Part shown: positions 11,090 to 22,655 of the stretch, in pieces
Layout of the letters: each line of letters begins with the position of its first letter
Position numbering within the stretch: the first letter of the stretch is position 1
DNA from: Otis tarda
Lineage: Eukaryota > Chordata > Aves > Otidiformes > Otididae
Direction of reading: 5' to 3'
Length of the DNA: 64,000 nucleotides
NCBI GenBank assembly: GCA_026413225.1
Contig: CM048557.1
Coordinates: 68,004,987 to 68,068,986, forward strand
The notes under the pieces: generated by a model
Seen by the model: only the letters and a program-made list of their open reading frames with translations
Database searches by the model: none
What the model was told of the DNA's origin: nothing
Made by a program: the position numbers and the translations under genes

Positions 11090-12779
11090 ATCCCCAGCCA
11101 TCTCTGCAGGGCTCTGCTACGCCGAACCGGGGCCCAATTTTGCAGCTGGGGGAGGCAGTGAGGCAGGAAGCGCTGAGCAGAAAAGCAGAGGAGGTCAGGG
11201 AAGGGGCATGGGAAGGCAGAGGCTGCTGCCGAGCGCAGCCTCGTCCCCTCCGGAGGACGGGAGCTGGGAGAAGCTGGGTGGGAAGCGGGGAGCGGTGCGG
11301 GAGGCTGGGAAGGAGCGAGGGGGTCGCAAGGGGTGTCGGGGTACCCAAAGGAGACTGATGAGTTTTCTAGGAAGCCTTTCCTTTCTCCTTGGATGAAAAG
11401 ATAAAAGAAAACGAGCTGTTGGAGTGGAGAGGGTGGGGAAATTAAAAAAAAAAATAAAAAATCTATGGTTTACCTAAAGTCTGGAGTAACACCAGATAAA
11501 ACAGAGCACGAAGCCGATCTCCAGCGCCGGGTGGGCCGGCACGGATGGGAACCGCCGAGGGGGGACGCGGGGGTGAGGAGGGAGTGCGTTGCAAGATGGT
11601 TTGGGGAGGGAGGTGGTGAAAGCTGGAGCCCTGGGAGGGGACGGCTGAGCCACCCCGGGGACAGGCGGCACCGAGGGCGAGGAGGAGCGCGGGCGTTGGC
11701 TCCGCTGCTCATCCCGTGGGCGCCAGACATCACCGGTGGGGTGACGCTGAGTCAAAGGGGGAAGCCAGGATGGGGTGGGTGCAGAGGGTTTCCAGCAAAT
11801 CTGGGTGGGTTCGGGGGTGTTTGGGCGTTAAAGCCAACAACGGAGGATGAGGAGGGTCTTGGCAAGCCGAGGCACTGCAAATCCCAGTTCCCACAGCACC
11901 AGCGCCGAAGGGAGACGCGGAGGTTTTTGTGCTGATGCAGTGAAATCTGGCTGTGGTTGGCACTTTTGGGTAAATACAAAAGTAAACCAAACTAAAAACA
12001 AAACCAAAACCAAAGAGAAAGCAGCCCGTGGGCGGCCGCAGCCCGCTGGGGTGACTCAGCCTCGGCGAGGAAGAGCAGTAACCGTCTAGCGTCCACAAAC
12101 GGGTGGCTGCCCTGGGAGGAAAAAAAAAAATATATTGCCAAGTATTTTGATAAGCGCTTGATGAGGAGGGAGGTTCAGAGCCAACAGGGCTGCTTAACCC
12201 CCAGTTTAACTAAAACAGTGCCTCAGGAGAGGATCACTCCGGCCCTACAACGGCGGGCAGGGCCGAGGGATGGCTGCTCCTCCTCTGCTGACCCTGCTGG
12301 AGGAACCTGGGGGAGGAAAGGAAAAAAATAAATCACTGCGCTGACAGGTTCTGATGCAAACCGGCTGCCAGGGTCGAAAAAAAAAAAAAAAAAAAAAAAA
12401 AACCCCAACCCACTCCACTTCATGCACGCAGGGGATTCGCACGCCTGCCTGAGCACGGTGTCGGCCCCGGGGGTCGGCTGGGATTCGTACGGCGTTGTAA
12501 GCCCCGGGTTAGTTAATGCGACGCAGATGGGCCGGTCACACAGCGGTCTGAAAGCAGGAGTGGCAGAATTTTGTTACGGGGGAGAGATTCACAGGCCCAG
12601 GGAGGTTTTAAAACAAAGGGAAAAAAGAAAAATCTCCAAACAGGGCTGTGGCCTGCAGCCAGGGGGAAGAAGAGGGGATGGGGGTGCATCCCTTGCCTCG
12701 TCAGGCCCCTCCCAGCCCCTCGCTTGGCCGAGGATGGGAGCAGGGAGCCCAGCGAGCCCGGGGCCAACAGCACCCTTCA

Positions 12780-13110
12780 TCCTGACCTGCCCCGCGCGGG
12801 CCGGAGGAGAGGGGCCCTGGGCAACCCCGCGGGACCACCCGGGATTCACCCAGCGCTGAGCGGGGACGCGGGAACCCCAGGCCGGGCGTCGCCAAGCGGC
12901 AGCCGGAATTCAGCCCGGAGACCAAACCGCACGAGGACGTGAGCCGCCCGCTTCGGTCCGGCTGCCGAGAAACCCTCGCTTCCAGGGCGTATTCCCAGGG
13001 GTGTCACCAACCCCCCCGCCCGCGACGCCGGAGAGGATGGTGAAGAGCCAAAGGCCTCGGCGGCGGCGGCAACTCGGGCGGCAGGAGCGGTTTTGTCAGC
13101 CTAATTAAAT
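12780..13110. promoter_or_regulatory. CpG-dense patch without an assigned gene
   Basis: Many CG dinucleotides, including a GGCGGCGGCGG stretch near 13060, in a background where CG is scarcer. It looks like an unmethylated CpG island, but no TATA box, exon or conserved ORF is apparent. The function is unknown. Confidence 0.4.
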
Positions 13111-13195
13111 TCAGACTGATCGGTGGCCATGCTCGCTCGGCTCAAACCCTTTCTGGGAACCAGCGGGGGGTTTTTATTTGTTTGCTTTAAGTATG

Positions 13196-13218
13196 ATAAA
13201 AGCACTGTGTGCTTTTAT
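13196..13218. repeat. Perfect 10-base inverted repeat
   Basis: Arms ATAAAAGCAC and GTGCTTTTAT with a TGT loop. It could form a small hairpin; the role is unknown. Confidence 0.8.
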
Positions 13219-14572
13219 TCACGGCACCGAGGCACTAAAGAGATAAAAGATCTATAAATACAGGCTGGGTGTTATAGATTTTAAAAAAAAAAAAAAAAAA
13301 AACCAGTAAAAAATTGCCTTCCCGCTCGCATCTTTTCCCGTAAGCAGCAGAGCGACGCGGTCCGGGCAGCGCGGCCTCGCGCCTGCTCCCGTTTCCATCG
13401 GCATCCCGGCCTTCCCTTTGAAATCCCCTGCATCCCTCCAGCTGTTCCACATATTTCAGGCCCCAGGAACCGCTCCTTCGGTTTCTCTTAAGCTGCCCCG
13501 TCTGGTTTTCATAACCGCAGATGGCAAACGGGGCCTTCTCCCAGGGGGTTACGGAGGCCGCGGGCCTGCGAGGCCCCGGGGGTGCAAATCTGGACCTTCC
13601 CCACAAAGGGAGCTGCAGTGCCGGTGGGCTGGGGAGGGAGAGGATGGGAAACACCGGTTTAAGAAGAATTTGAAAACCCAACGTGCCAAATTCGCCCCGA
13701 AAAAGCTGGTGGAGTCGGAGGCCACGGTGTCTGCATGCTGAGGGGTTTCTTTTTTTAGGCGGACACAGGAGCGTCCAAATATTTTCCTGGAGCCCAAGCG
13801 ACTGGGAAAGGCCAGCTCCGTGTTTTACAGCCACTCAAATATGCGAGAACCTGTCAGACACCGAAATCATTCAGAAAATTCTCCCTTTGATCCACAGGCC
13901 GGACAAAGACCTGGAAGCAGAGCTCCCCTGCGCTGTCGGCTGCCGGCGAAGCCGCAGATCCCGGGCTGGTGGGAAGCCTCCGGCTGGGCGACTCCCGCTC
14001 CCCCTCCTGAGAAAGCAGCAGTTTGAGCAAATAAAGCATTTGCTCTGCAGTTGGGTTTTTTTTTTTGTTGGTGGTTTTTTTTTTTGGCTTTTGGTCAGCA
14101 GCTGGTCAGCCCTGAATGAGCAAGCCGGGCTTTGATTTCCTCCCTGGGAAAGGGGGCGTAAAAGAAATGGGAGAGGAGCTGAGTTAGAAATTTGACTCAC
14201 GTCGGAGAGCCCGGCTGGGAATCGCTCCCCTTGCCCAGGGAACAGCCCAGAGAGAGGCACCGGATCCGCTCCGGGATGAGCATAAGGGGCCGCGAAGGAG
14301 GAAGGAAGCCCACTGGTCCCAGTCTGCCCGGGGAGAGGCACCGCATGTCCTCCAAACTGGGCTTGCACCAGTCAGGGCTCACGGGAGGGGACAACGGTGG
14401 CTTTGTTGTCCCTCTCGTGCAATTCCTTAATCCCTGGGCAGAGCTCTGCGGCCGAGCTAATGGCTGAGCCGGCGGGAGAGGGGGTGAGCATCCCGAACGC
14501 AATCCGCGTAATGCTGGGAGCTTGGGCCATGCAAAGGCTCAGGCAAAGCCGGATGAGGAGGCCACTGCAACA

Positions 14573-14762
14573 GGATGGTGGGACACCGGCCCAGGTTGCC
14601 CAGAGAGGCGGTGGATGCCCCATCCCTGGAAACATTCCAGGCCAGGTTGGCCGGGGCTCTGAGCAACCTGATCTGGTTGGAGATGTCCCTGCTCCTTGCA
14701 GGGGGTTGGGCTGGGTGGGCTTTGAAGGTCCCTTCCCACCCAAACCATCCCATGATTCTACA
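14573..14762 (+). mobile_element. CR1 LINE 3'-end copy, about 190 bases
   Basis: Starts abruptly at GGTGGGACACCGGCCCAGG and ends CCATGATTCTACAAT. Very similar to 7150-7335, so the same or a close subfamily. Confidence 0.92.
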
Positions 14763-16696
14763 ATATTTAGAGATGTCCCTTCCTAGAACTTGGGTCCTGG
14801 CCTGCTGATGAGACTAGGCTGTCCCCCCATGTGACACACACCCCAAGATGTCCCCCCAAAACAAACACACGGTAAAAACACCCTCGGCCAGCCCAGACCC
14901 CCATCCCTGCCCGCCCAGAGCTGCCCCGAGGGCACCTCCAGCCCCTCTCCGCGCTGTGCCCCGTCCCAGGTGGCCATCTGGAGGGACCACATCTGATTCC
15001 CATCGTCCCGCAGCTGAAAAATCAAGTGTCAGGCACTTCAAAGGACACGGCCTTACAGCCGAGGGGCTCCCCTTGAACTCCGCCCCGCCGCGGGGTCCGG
15101 GTGACGGCCGGGGGCGGCTGTTTTGTCTCCTGGATGGTTTTTTTTTTTTCCCTTCCCATAAACAGGAGGAGCGGATGGGAACACATCTTGAGACCGAAGG
15201 GGAAATGACGGAGGGGGAGGGAGAGGGGTGTTAAATCTTCAAAAGCAACGGAGGGGCCGGATCCTGGAAGAGATGCTGAGAGCAGGGGATGTCGTGGAAC
15301 GAGCTGAGCACCAGGGAGAGCACCAGGCCAGCACTTTGAGTGTTCTTCTTTCACGCAGAGTTGCAAAAAAAAAGAAGAAAATTCTTTCAATCACCTAAAA
15401 GACGAGTGGACCGACGTTCCCAGCCCTGCAGCACACACACACCGTGGAGATGAAGGGTGACGCCGCCCCGAGGGTGGTCCTGGCCCCGGACGCAGCGTGG
15501 TGCGCAGTGCAGAATCGGCCCCGACCGCTCCCCCGGCGCCCGCAGCCAAACTCGGCGCTATCTCAGATGTCCACGCGGCCTGGGAACGAGCACATCTGGA
15601 ACCCTCAGCTCCCAAATTGTCCTTCAGGCCCTCTGCGGCCAAGCCAATCCCAGTCCCTTAACGCCGCCGCTAATTAACCCAGAGCATAAAAATAGCCCCG
15701 CAGGATTTCCTGCCCCCCTCCCTCCCCACCAAGGTAAGAGGAAGGAGGAGAAGCTCGTACAGCAGAATTAAGGGACGATGCTCCGCAGAGCCCGCGGTAC
15801 GTCCCTGCCTTATCGCTCTCGCTTCGTCTGGAGCGACCCCCGTTCTTCCCCTGCCCACGCGCACCCGAAGCACAGCTCATCCTTCCCGTCCCACGCACGC
15901 AACACACAGGCGCCAGGCCCTCAAGATAGGCTGGGCTTTGTTAAACTCAAGTCATTAAATTCCCGGGAAGCGCCCAGGCGATGAGGATGCAGGCAGGGCG
16001 GCGGGGACATGGAAATGCGATGTGTAATAACTCCATCTAGAGGGAAAAGCGACGGAAGAGCGAGATGGGCCACGGGAAATCAAGGAGAGATTGCCACCCT
16101 GCTGCGGGTGGCCCAGGGACACCACAGTGGGCATCACTCGCTGTGGCGGTGGCACGAGGCTGGGTCCCATGGGTGTATCAGCCACCATCAGTGCTCAGTG
16201 AGCCCGCAGCCGGCTCGGATCCGCAAGCACAGCTGTCCCTTTTCACCCCAGGACCAGTCGTCGTCACTCACTGGTCTCACACACAACATTCGTGGCCATT
16301 CCATCCCAGTTCTTCACTCAGGGCATTTGTTATTTTCTGGTTGACATCTGGAGTTTCACTCCTCCCCGGCTCTTCCCAGCATGCGGACATCTCTCCAGAT
16401 GGGCCACGCAAGTGGCTCTCTTTCATTTCTCTTCTTTTCAGCAGCAGATCCATCTCAGTTTGGTCAAAAAAAGCTGGGAAGTGCTTGTTGCCCCATCCAG
16501 ACCCTCTGCCCATCTCCAGCCAAGACCGACCCTGCCAGAGCTGGGGGTGGGTTGGCCACAGAGTCTCTGCTCCCCGTGCGATGGGTGGGAGATTCCTCGG
16601 GAGGGAAATTTGGGGCTGCTCTCCCCGCTCCTGTCTGCATCTGGCTGAACCTCAGCACAAAAGTGGTCAGGGATGGATGATGGAAGTACACCCAGG

Positions 16697-17242
16697 CATG
16701 GGTGGATGGATGGGTGGAAGGATGGAAGGATGGATGGGTGGAGGGATGAAAGGATGGAAAGATGGATGGGTGAAAGGATGAAAGGATGGAAAGATGGATG
16801 GGTGGAGGGATGAAAGGATGGAAAGATGGATGGGTGGAGGGATGAAAGGATGGAAGGATGGATGGGTGAAAGGATGAAAGGATGGAAGGATGGATGGGTG
16901 GAGGGATGAAAGGATGGAAGGATGGATGGGTGAAAGGATGGAAGGATGGATGGGTGGAGGGATGAAAGGATGAAAAGATGGATGGGTGGAGGGATGAAAG
17001 GATGGAAGGATGGATGGGTGGAAGGATGAAAGGATGGAAGGATGGATGGGTGGAGGGATGAAAGGATGGAAGGATGGATGGGTGAAAGGATGGAAGGATG
17101 GATGGGTGGAGGGATGAAAGGATGAAAAGATGGATGGGTGGAGGGATGAAAGGATGGAAGGATGGATGGGTGGAAGGATGAAAGGATGGAAGGATGGATG
17201 GGTGGAGGGATGAAAGGATGGAAGGACGGATGGATGGATGGG
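16697..17242. repeat. GGAT-derived minisatellite, about 545 bases
   Basis: Tandem 28- and 32-base units built from GGAT/GGTG/GAAA tetramers. On top of this, 16921-17072 is repeated from 17073 to about 17225 with the same order of unit variants, a 152-base higher-order period. Because units are multiples of four bases, every frame stays open, which gives several long minus-strand ORFs rich in Pro-His-Ser-Phe-Ile. These are artefacts of the repeat. Confidence 0.95.
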
Positions 17243-17639
17243 GTGAAGCCACTGGTACAAACTGTAGTACCTTTTCCAGTGTTCACCAACTGCCACCAGG
17301 ACTGGTTGGTGTCCAGGAGGACCATCACCCCAGGCAGGGGAGGTGGAAGCATGGCAGAGACCTGAGCAAACTCTTGACGTTTTCGTGGCCGTGCTGATCC
17401 TCTCCAGGTGTGAGCAGGTGCCCCGTCGTTCACTGCTGTGCAATTCCGAGAAACCCCCTGCGTTTTCTCCTCCCACCCTTCCCAGACCCCTTCCCGCAGG
17501 ACCCCTGCCCACACCGCACTGGCTCTGGGCACGGGAATCAGCCGCTGTTTTGGTTTTTGTCTTCTCTCTAACCTTGGAAATCAGAGATCAAGGGAACATC
17601 AGCTTCGGCGTCTGTTTAACAACCGCCTCTTATCACCGC

Positions 17640-18130
17640 TCGCACAGGGCGGCCCGGGCGGAAGATAAAGCATTTCCACCGCGATGGATAAACACAGCCC
17701 AAGCCCGCCAAGGGCTCACGTGGCAATATCGTCCTCTGCCCGCTCGGCTGCCCGGATTCGGGGCGGGCTTCTTCCCAGGCCCCACGTTCCCCGGCACGGT
17801 GCAGGGTCCAGCGGCCGGGCAGAGCCTCCCCTTGCTCCCAGCTCCGCTGTTTGTTAACCACTTACTTCCAAACTGTTGCACACTTTGTCCCGGCGGCCGG
17901 CTGCGGAGGGACGCGTCGAGGCTTTTTCTGCCGGGGGGTCGCTGCCGAGCCTTCAGCCGGGGCGGGCACGAGCAGAGCCGCCGTGCTGGGACTCACGTAC
18001 AAGCAGGGTGCGAGAGCGCTCTTCCGAACGGCTCCTCTCCACCGCTCATCCTGCCGGGGCGGTGATTTCGCCTTCATGTTTCGGATGACCCGACGGCGCA
18101 GGCTGGACGCTCACCCGTGCCCAAACCCCA
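17640..18130. promoter_or_regulatory. GC/CpG-rich patch without an assigned gene
   Basis: Repeated CG dinucleotides between about 17640 and 18120; no exon or promoter motif that I can defend. Low confidence as a regulatory element. Confidence 0.3.
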
Positions 18131-19557
18131 GCTGCCCCACGGCTGCAGAGAAACCAGTTTGGTCCCTTAAATGTCCCCCAGCATCCATGGAAGGGGAGGA
18201 CAAGAGACCAGGGCTGTATTTCCTTTGAAGAAGCTTCGATCCTGAATTTAATCATGCTTATCTTCGGGAAATACAGGAAGGTCCTTCTTGACTGGCTCAC
18301 TGATGGGACGTCGGGCGAGACAGCACCTTTGCGGGGACAGCCACTAGATAAACGCCATCACGGTGCCACCAGCCTGTATTTAGTGGAAGGGAAGAAGGTA
18401 AAAGCTGTTATTTAATCCCTAATCCACCCAGAGAAGATGACTTATCGAATCCACAGGGCACTCGTTTCGTACGGGACGGCTGGGGAGATCTGTCAGCCAA
18501 GTGCTGGTGAGAAAACGCCCATTTCCCCGCGGGGACGGTAGATCTCTGGGGTTACCCGCAAAGCTTGCACCTTTGGGACCAGAGGTACCACTGAGGCTGG
18601 GTTCCCCATGTCTCAGCTCAAGGCTGGATCTGGGCTTGATCTGATCCCAGCTCCAGTTTTTCGGGGTGAGCTGATGACATCCAAAGGAGGGCGATGCTGG
18701 GGCTGCACTCGCATGTTTTTTAACCCCTGGGATGATTATTTCCAGCGAGGTAGACACCAGACGCACCTCTCCTTTCAGAACTGACGCTACCAGAAACCCC
18801 AAAGAAATTCCGTCTCCCAGGTCCCAGGCGGCCATTTGGATGACGGCAGAGCTTTGCTGAGGACTGCCAGGCTTCCCCTACGACTTTCTCGAGTTCGAGC
18901 AGGCGTTTAGTTCCTCGCTCTCCATCCACGGGTAATATTTGGGCAGACAGGGCAGCATCTTTCTTTCCTCTGGCAGAGAGATGGGAGTTAAGCTTGGTCT
19001 TCTGCAAAATCCAGGTGCCCAGAGCCAGGTTATGCCGACATTTCCACCGCTCGGGATTTACTGGTGGCTGGATACAGCCTACGAGAGGTTAAAAAGAATC
19101 GAAGAGGTTGGTCCCTGGATATACCGAGCCCCGAGCATCTGTTTCCAAAACAGAACGTAAACAGCTTTATTGCGGCAAGGATTTATTCGTTCTTCCTGAC
19201 TTGTGTCATACGGCCGAAGGAAAGGAGAGTGCTCTCTCCTCATAAAGCAGGGCGTGTTTCAGACTCCGACATTCACATCCAACAAGTGCGTGGCTCCTTT
19301 CCCATCTTTCCGACTCTCCCGCAGTCACAGATTTGCCATTTCCCTGCCTTGTGACCACCTTGTTCCAGAACCGGCAAGCACGGAGCAGCCCAAGGAGATC
19401 GCTTTGCTGGTTTGCTTTTTTTGTTTTTCCTCAGCGACGAGGAGATGAACGCATCTGTGACACAAGAGGAAATGTGTCATCTCAGCTTTCCCCTTGCTCT
19501 TCAGCAACCAAATCTTGGCCTCGGAGGTACCGGGGAGATTTAGCTGTTGGCTGCTGT

Positions 19558-20012
19558 GAATCACAGAATCATGGAACGGTTTGGGTGGGAAGGGACCTTT
19601 AAAGCCCACCCAGTCCAACCCCCCTGCAAGGAGCAGGGACATCTCCAACCACATCAGGTTGCTCAGAGCCCCGGCCAACCTGGCCTGGAATGTTTCCAGG
19701 GATGGGGCATCCCACCTTTCTGGGCAACCTGGGCCAGTGCTCCACCACCCTCAGCGTAAACAATTTCTTCCTTATATCTAATCTAAACCTACCCTCTTCC
19801 ACTTTAAAACCATGACCCCTCATCCTGTCACACCAGGCCCTGCTGGAGAGTCTCTCCCCATCTTCCCTGTTAGCCCCCTTTGGGCACTGGGAGCTGCTCT
19901 CAGGTCTCCCTGGAGCCTCCTCTTCTCCAGGCTGAACAGCCCCAGCTCTCTCAGCCTGGCCTCACAGCAGAGCTGCTCCAGGTCCCTCACCATCTTCATG
20001 GCCCTTGACCTT
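19558..20012 (-). mobile_element. CR1 LINE, 5'-truncated copy, antisense
   Basis: Begins with the reverse complement of the CR1 tail (ATCACAGAATCATGGAACGG) and runs to about 20010 (CTCAGCCTGGCCTCACAGC). About 455 bases, in inverted orientation to the copies at 6.9, 14.6, 23.5 and 54.6 kb. Confidence 0.92.
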
Positions 20013-22499
20013 TAAAAAGCCACCGGCTGGGACCTGGAGATGTCTCAAGGAGATGAGAGAGCTCACCAGCGACCACGTGCCTTTCGCCAAGCTTTGGGTA
20101 AGAAGCGAAGCCCGTTCCACGCGTGGGCTCTCCGGAGCCTTCGCAAAGTGGCTGAGCCCTCATCCAGTTTTCCCTCGCGGGGTACACTCATCCAGTCCCT
20201 CCTCGCCGGCCACCTCTTCTTTAAAAGTCCAAAAGAACACCACCATCTCCTTCTGATGGGGTTAAAATTAGAGAAAAAGCTTAAAACTCACTGCACGGGG
20301 TGGGAGGTGGCTGAAAACCAGCTGGCCCCGTTCTGCCCTGCCGGTGCGGCCGGCCCAGGTTTGGACGGGGAGTTTTGGATGGGGAGTTTTGGATGGGCTC
20401 TGGGAGGGTGCTAAGGAGCAAACCTTTGTGAGAGGTTTCTTTGCTCTCAGCTTGCAAACCCAGCTGAAGAGGGTCCGTTCCCACCTCCACCCACAGCCTG
20501 GCAAATTCACCTTTCCTTGGAAAGGTTTTTTTTTCCATCCAGATCATTTCCCTGCTCTGGTTTAGACACACGCTGCTACAAAACCCAGGTGCAGAAAGGT
20601 TTCTGTCCCCAAGCCAAGCTGAAGTCAGTGCTTGTGGCAGTAAATAAGACAGGACTGGTCTCTAGGATTAACAAAAACGGTCCTGCTGGGGCAGGTCAAG
20701 ACGTTTAACCAAACTAAAGGATTTTTTCCTCATTCTGTAACGTGACGCTGCGGCGCAGGAGCTCGGGAGGTCAGAAGCTGAGACAGCACCGTCCAGCTGT
20801 TAAACGCCACTGGACGGATGTACCTTCTGGGTCAGGATGTCCCTCCAGGGCCGATTGCAGGAAACTGGGAGGATGTGTCTGGATAAGGCTTGGCCAAAAC
20901 CCGCCGTGTTCCTCGTGCGGGTCCAGGATCTCCGCTCCGAGCCTCGCTGGGGAGAGCTGGGCTGACCCCATGTGGTCACGGCCTTCATACGGCACGATTT
21001 TGGTTTTAAAAAGCCAGGACTTTTCACAATTACTTGGATAAAATGCAAAATCTAGCTCACATCTGTAAAATCTTTCCATCAAGGAAAAGGCACCGAGGAG
21101 GGAGTTAAGCTAAACCCCCCCGTCTGTCATTTTTCACGCAGTGGAAACGTGTCCGCACTCCCAGTTTCCCCGTTTAACCAGCCAAACCAGCGCTTCCCCG
21201 CTCCTTTTTCTGCGTGGAAGAGGGAAATGATCATTTTTTTAGCATGGATGGGACATTTCCACTCCTCTTTATCCCTCAAAACAAAGGAAATAGAGAAGGA
21301 ACAGGGGAGGGGGACAGCTCACCCCCAGTTTGCGCCTCTCCCTCGCGCCGAAAGGTTAACGGTCACGGTGACTCACCCCTGCAGCCCCCAGCCAACACGC
21401 TCGGGGCGAGCATCGCCCCCAGATTTGGGGCGTGCCCGAGCCCAGGGAGGTTGGTGTGTGTCATCTGGTCACTCCGGGCCCAAAGAAGTAAAATAAATTA
21501 AGTAATGTTGATTGTTTCCACGGTAACGGAGAGTGATTCACTCTGAGGGTAAAGAAACGGGGGAAAAAAACACGGAAAATGAAAATCACGTCTCGGAAGC
21601 TCGTCGTAGAATTATCTCGTTCAGCAGGCCTCCTGCGCCGTGCTACATGCGTGCTTTGGCTTCAGCTACTTCTAAAACAATCTCTCAAGATGATATCTTT
21701 TCTTATTATTATTGAAAAGGAAGAAAAAACCCTCACTCGTGCCCCCTGCCAGCCTTGGAGGTTGAACAAAGCCTGTCCCAGCACAGGACAGCAGGTCTTG
21801 TCCAAGGGGAGTGACAGAGCTTCCAAAAATAACCCCCCAAGGATGAAAATCATCAAAGGGAGCGACGCTTTCATGCTGAAAGCCGCTGCCACCTGCGATT
21901 CCTCAGGAGAAAGAGGAATTGTGCAGCCCTTTCATCTGTGCCATCTCTCTGCAGCCACCCGTGAGCTCCTCTTGAGCTGCGGCCAGCTCTGGATTGGAGA
22001 GCAGCCCTCCAAAGCCACCAAGCATGTTCCCGGAGGAACTCCGGAGGCCAGATCCCAGAGAAAAAGCAGGGAAAAGCAGGCAGAGCAGCGAGCAGTTACC
22101 CCTGCCACCCACCTAGTGAGCTGCTGCTTCTGAGAAGCATCGCATGGACCTTCACTGACCTCACGTGGTCTGGGCCTCAGCTTTACCTCTCCTCCAGAAG
22201 AAAGACAAAACAAATAACAAAATCCTTATGGGAAAGGCATCTGGCTGAAAAAAAAAAAAAAAACACCAAGCTGCAAGGAGAAAGCAGGCACAGATGAGAG
22301 GAAGGTGTGATCCAGAAAACATCCCCTCGTCACGAGGAGCAGGACTCCCTAAATCCTGCCAAAGGAGAAATCCCTTCCCATGCTGAGGGACACTGCCCGC
22401 TCCCCTGCCACCCACCTCGCTCCCAGGGGGACAGGTGAGATGGAGGCATTTTTTCTTCCTGGCGCCAAAACTCTGTCAGGGAACCACAAACGCCTCAGC

Positions 22500-22655
22500 T
22501 GATACCAGACCGCAAGAGCAAATTGTTGACAGCTACTCCTTCTCTGCAAGGGCGGTGTAGACGTGAGTTAAACAGTCGCCGAACTTCGCTAGATAACGGA
22601 ATGTTTCTTTAGGTGCGTAGCTTCTTGCTCAAGGATGAGCAAGGACGCGGTAATT
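22500..22655 (+). repeat. 5' LTR remnant (U3 part only)
   Basis: Aligns with 24953-25090: shared CTGCAAGGG, GCTAGATAAC, GTAGCTTCTT and TGAGCAAGGA in the same order and spacing. It stops near 22655, where pol-like sequence begins, so the rest of U3, R and U5 are deleted. Confidence 0.75.

Larger units (their letters stand above)
10135..22499. other. Spacer between FERMT2 and the retroviral remnant
   Basis: 12.4 kb without recognisable exons. Many long open frames occur on both strands (e.g. 10285-11091 minus, 268 codons), but they come from high GC or repeats; none has a known domain, and they overlap one another. Contains a CCGT microsatellite, CpG-dense patches (about 12780-13110 and 17640-18130), two CR1 copies (14.6 and 19.6 kb), the 16.7-17.2 kb minisatellite, and A runs at 12376-12402 and 13283-13301. 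Confidence 0.75.

Noticed and set aside
10285-11091. 268-codon minus-strand ORF in the FERMT2 downstream spacer
   Set aside because: Overlaps other long frames on both strands in GC-rich DNA; starts in the CCGT microsatellite; no recognisable family.
12376-12402. Run of A possibly marking a processed pseudogene
   Set aside because: No coding-like or known repeat sequence precedes it, and I see no flanking duplication.
16438-17532. 364-codon minus-strand ORF and two companions of 262 and 281 codons
   Set aside because: They are translations of the GGAT minisatellite (Ser-Phe-His-Pro repeats), open in several frames at once. No domain or splice support.
22461-22485. GGCGCCAAAACTCTGTCAGG, resembling a retroviral primer-binding site
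   Set aside because: It lies before the 5' LTR remnant rather than after it, and the match to any tRNA 3' end is poor.
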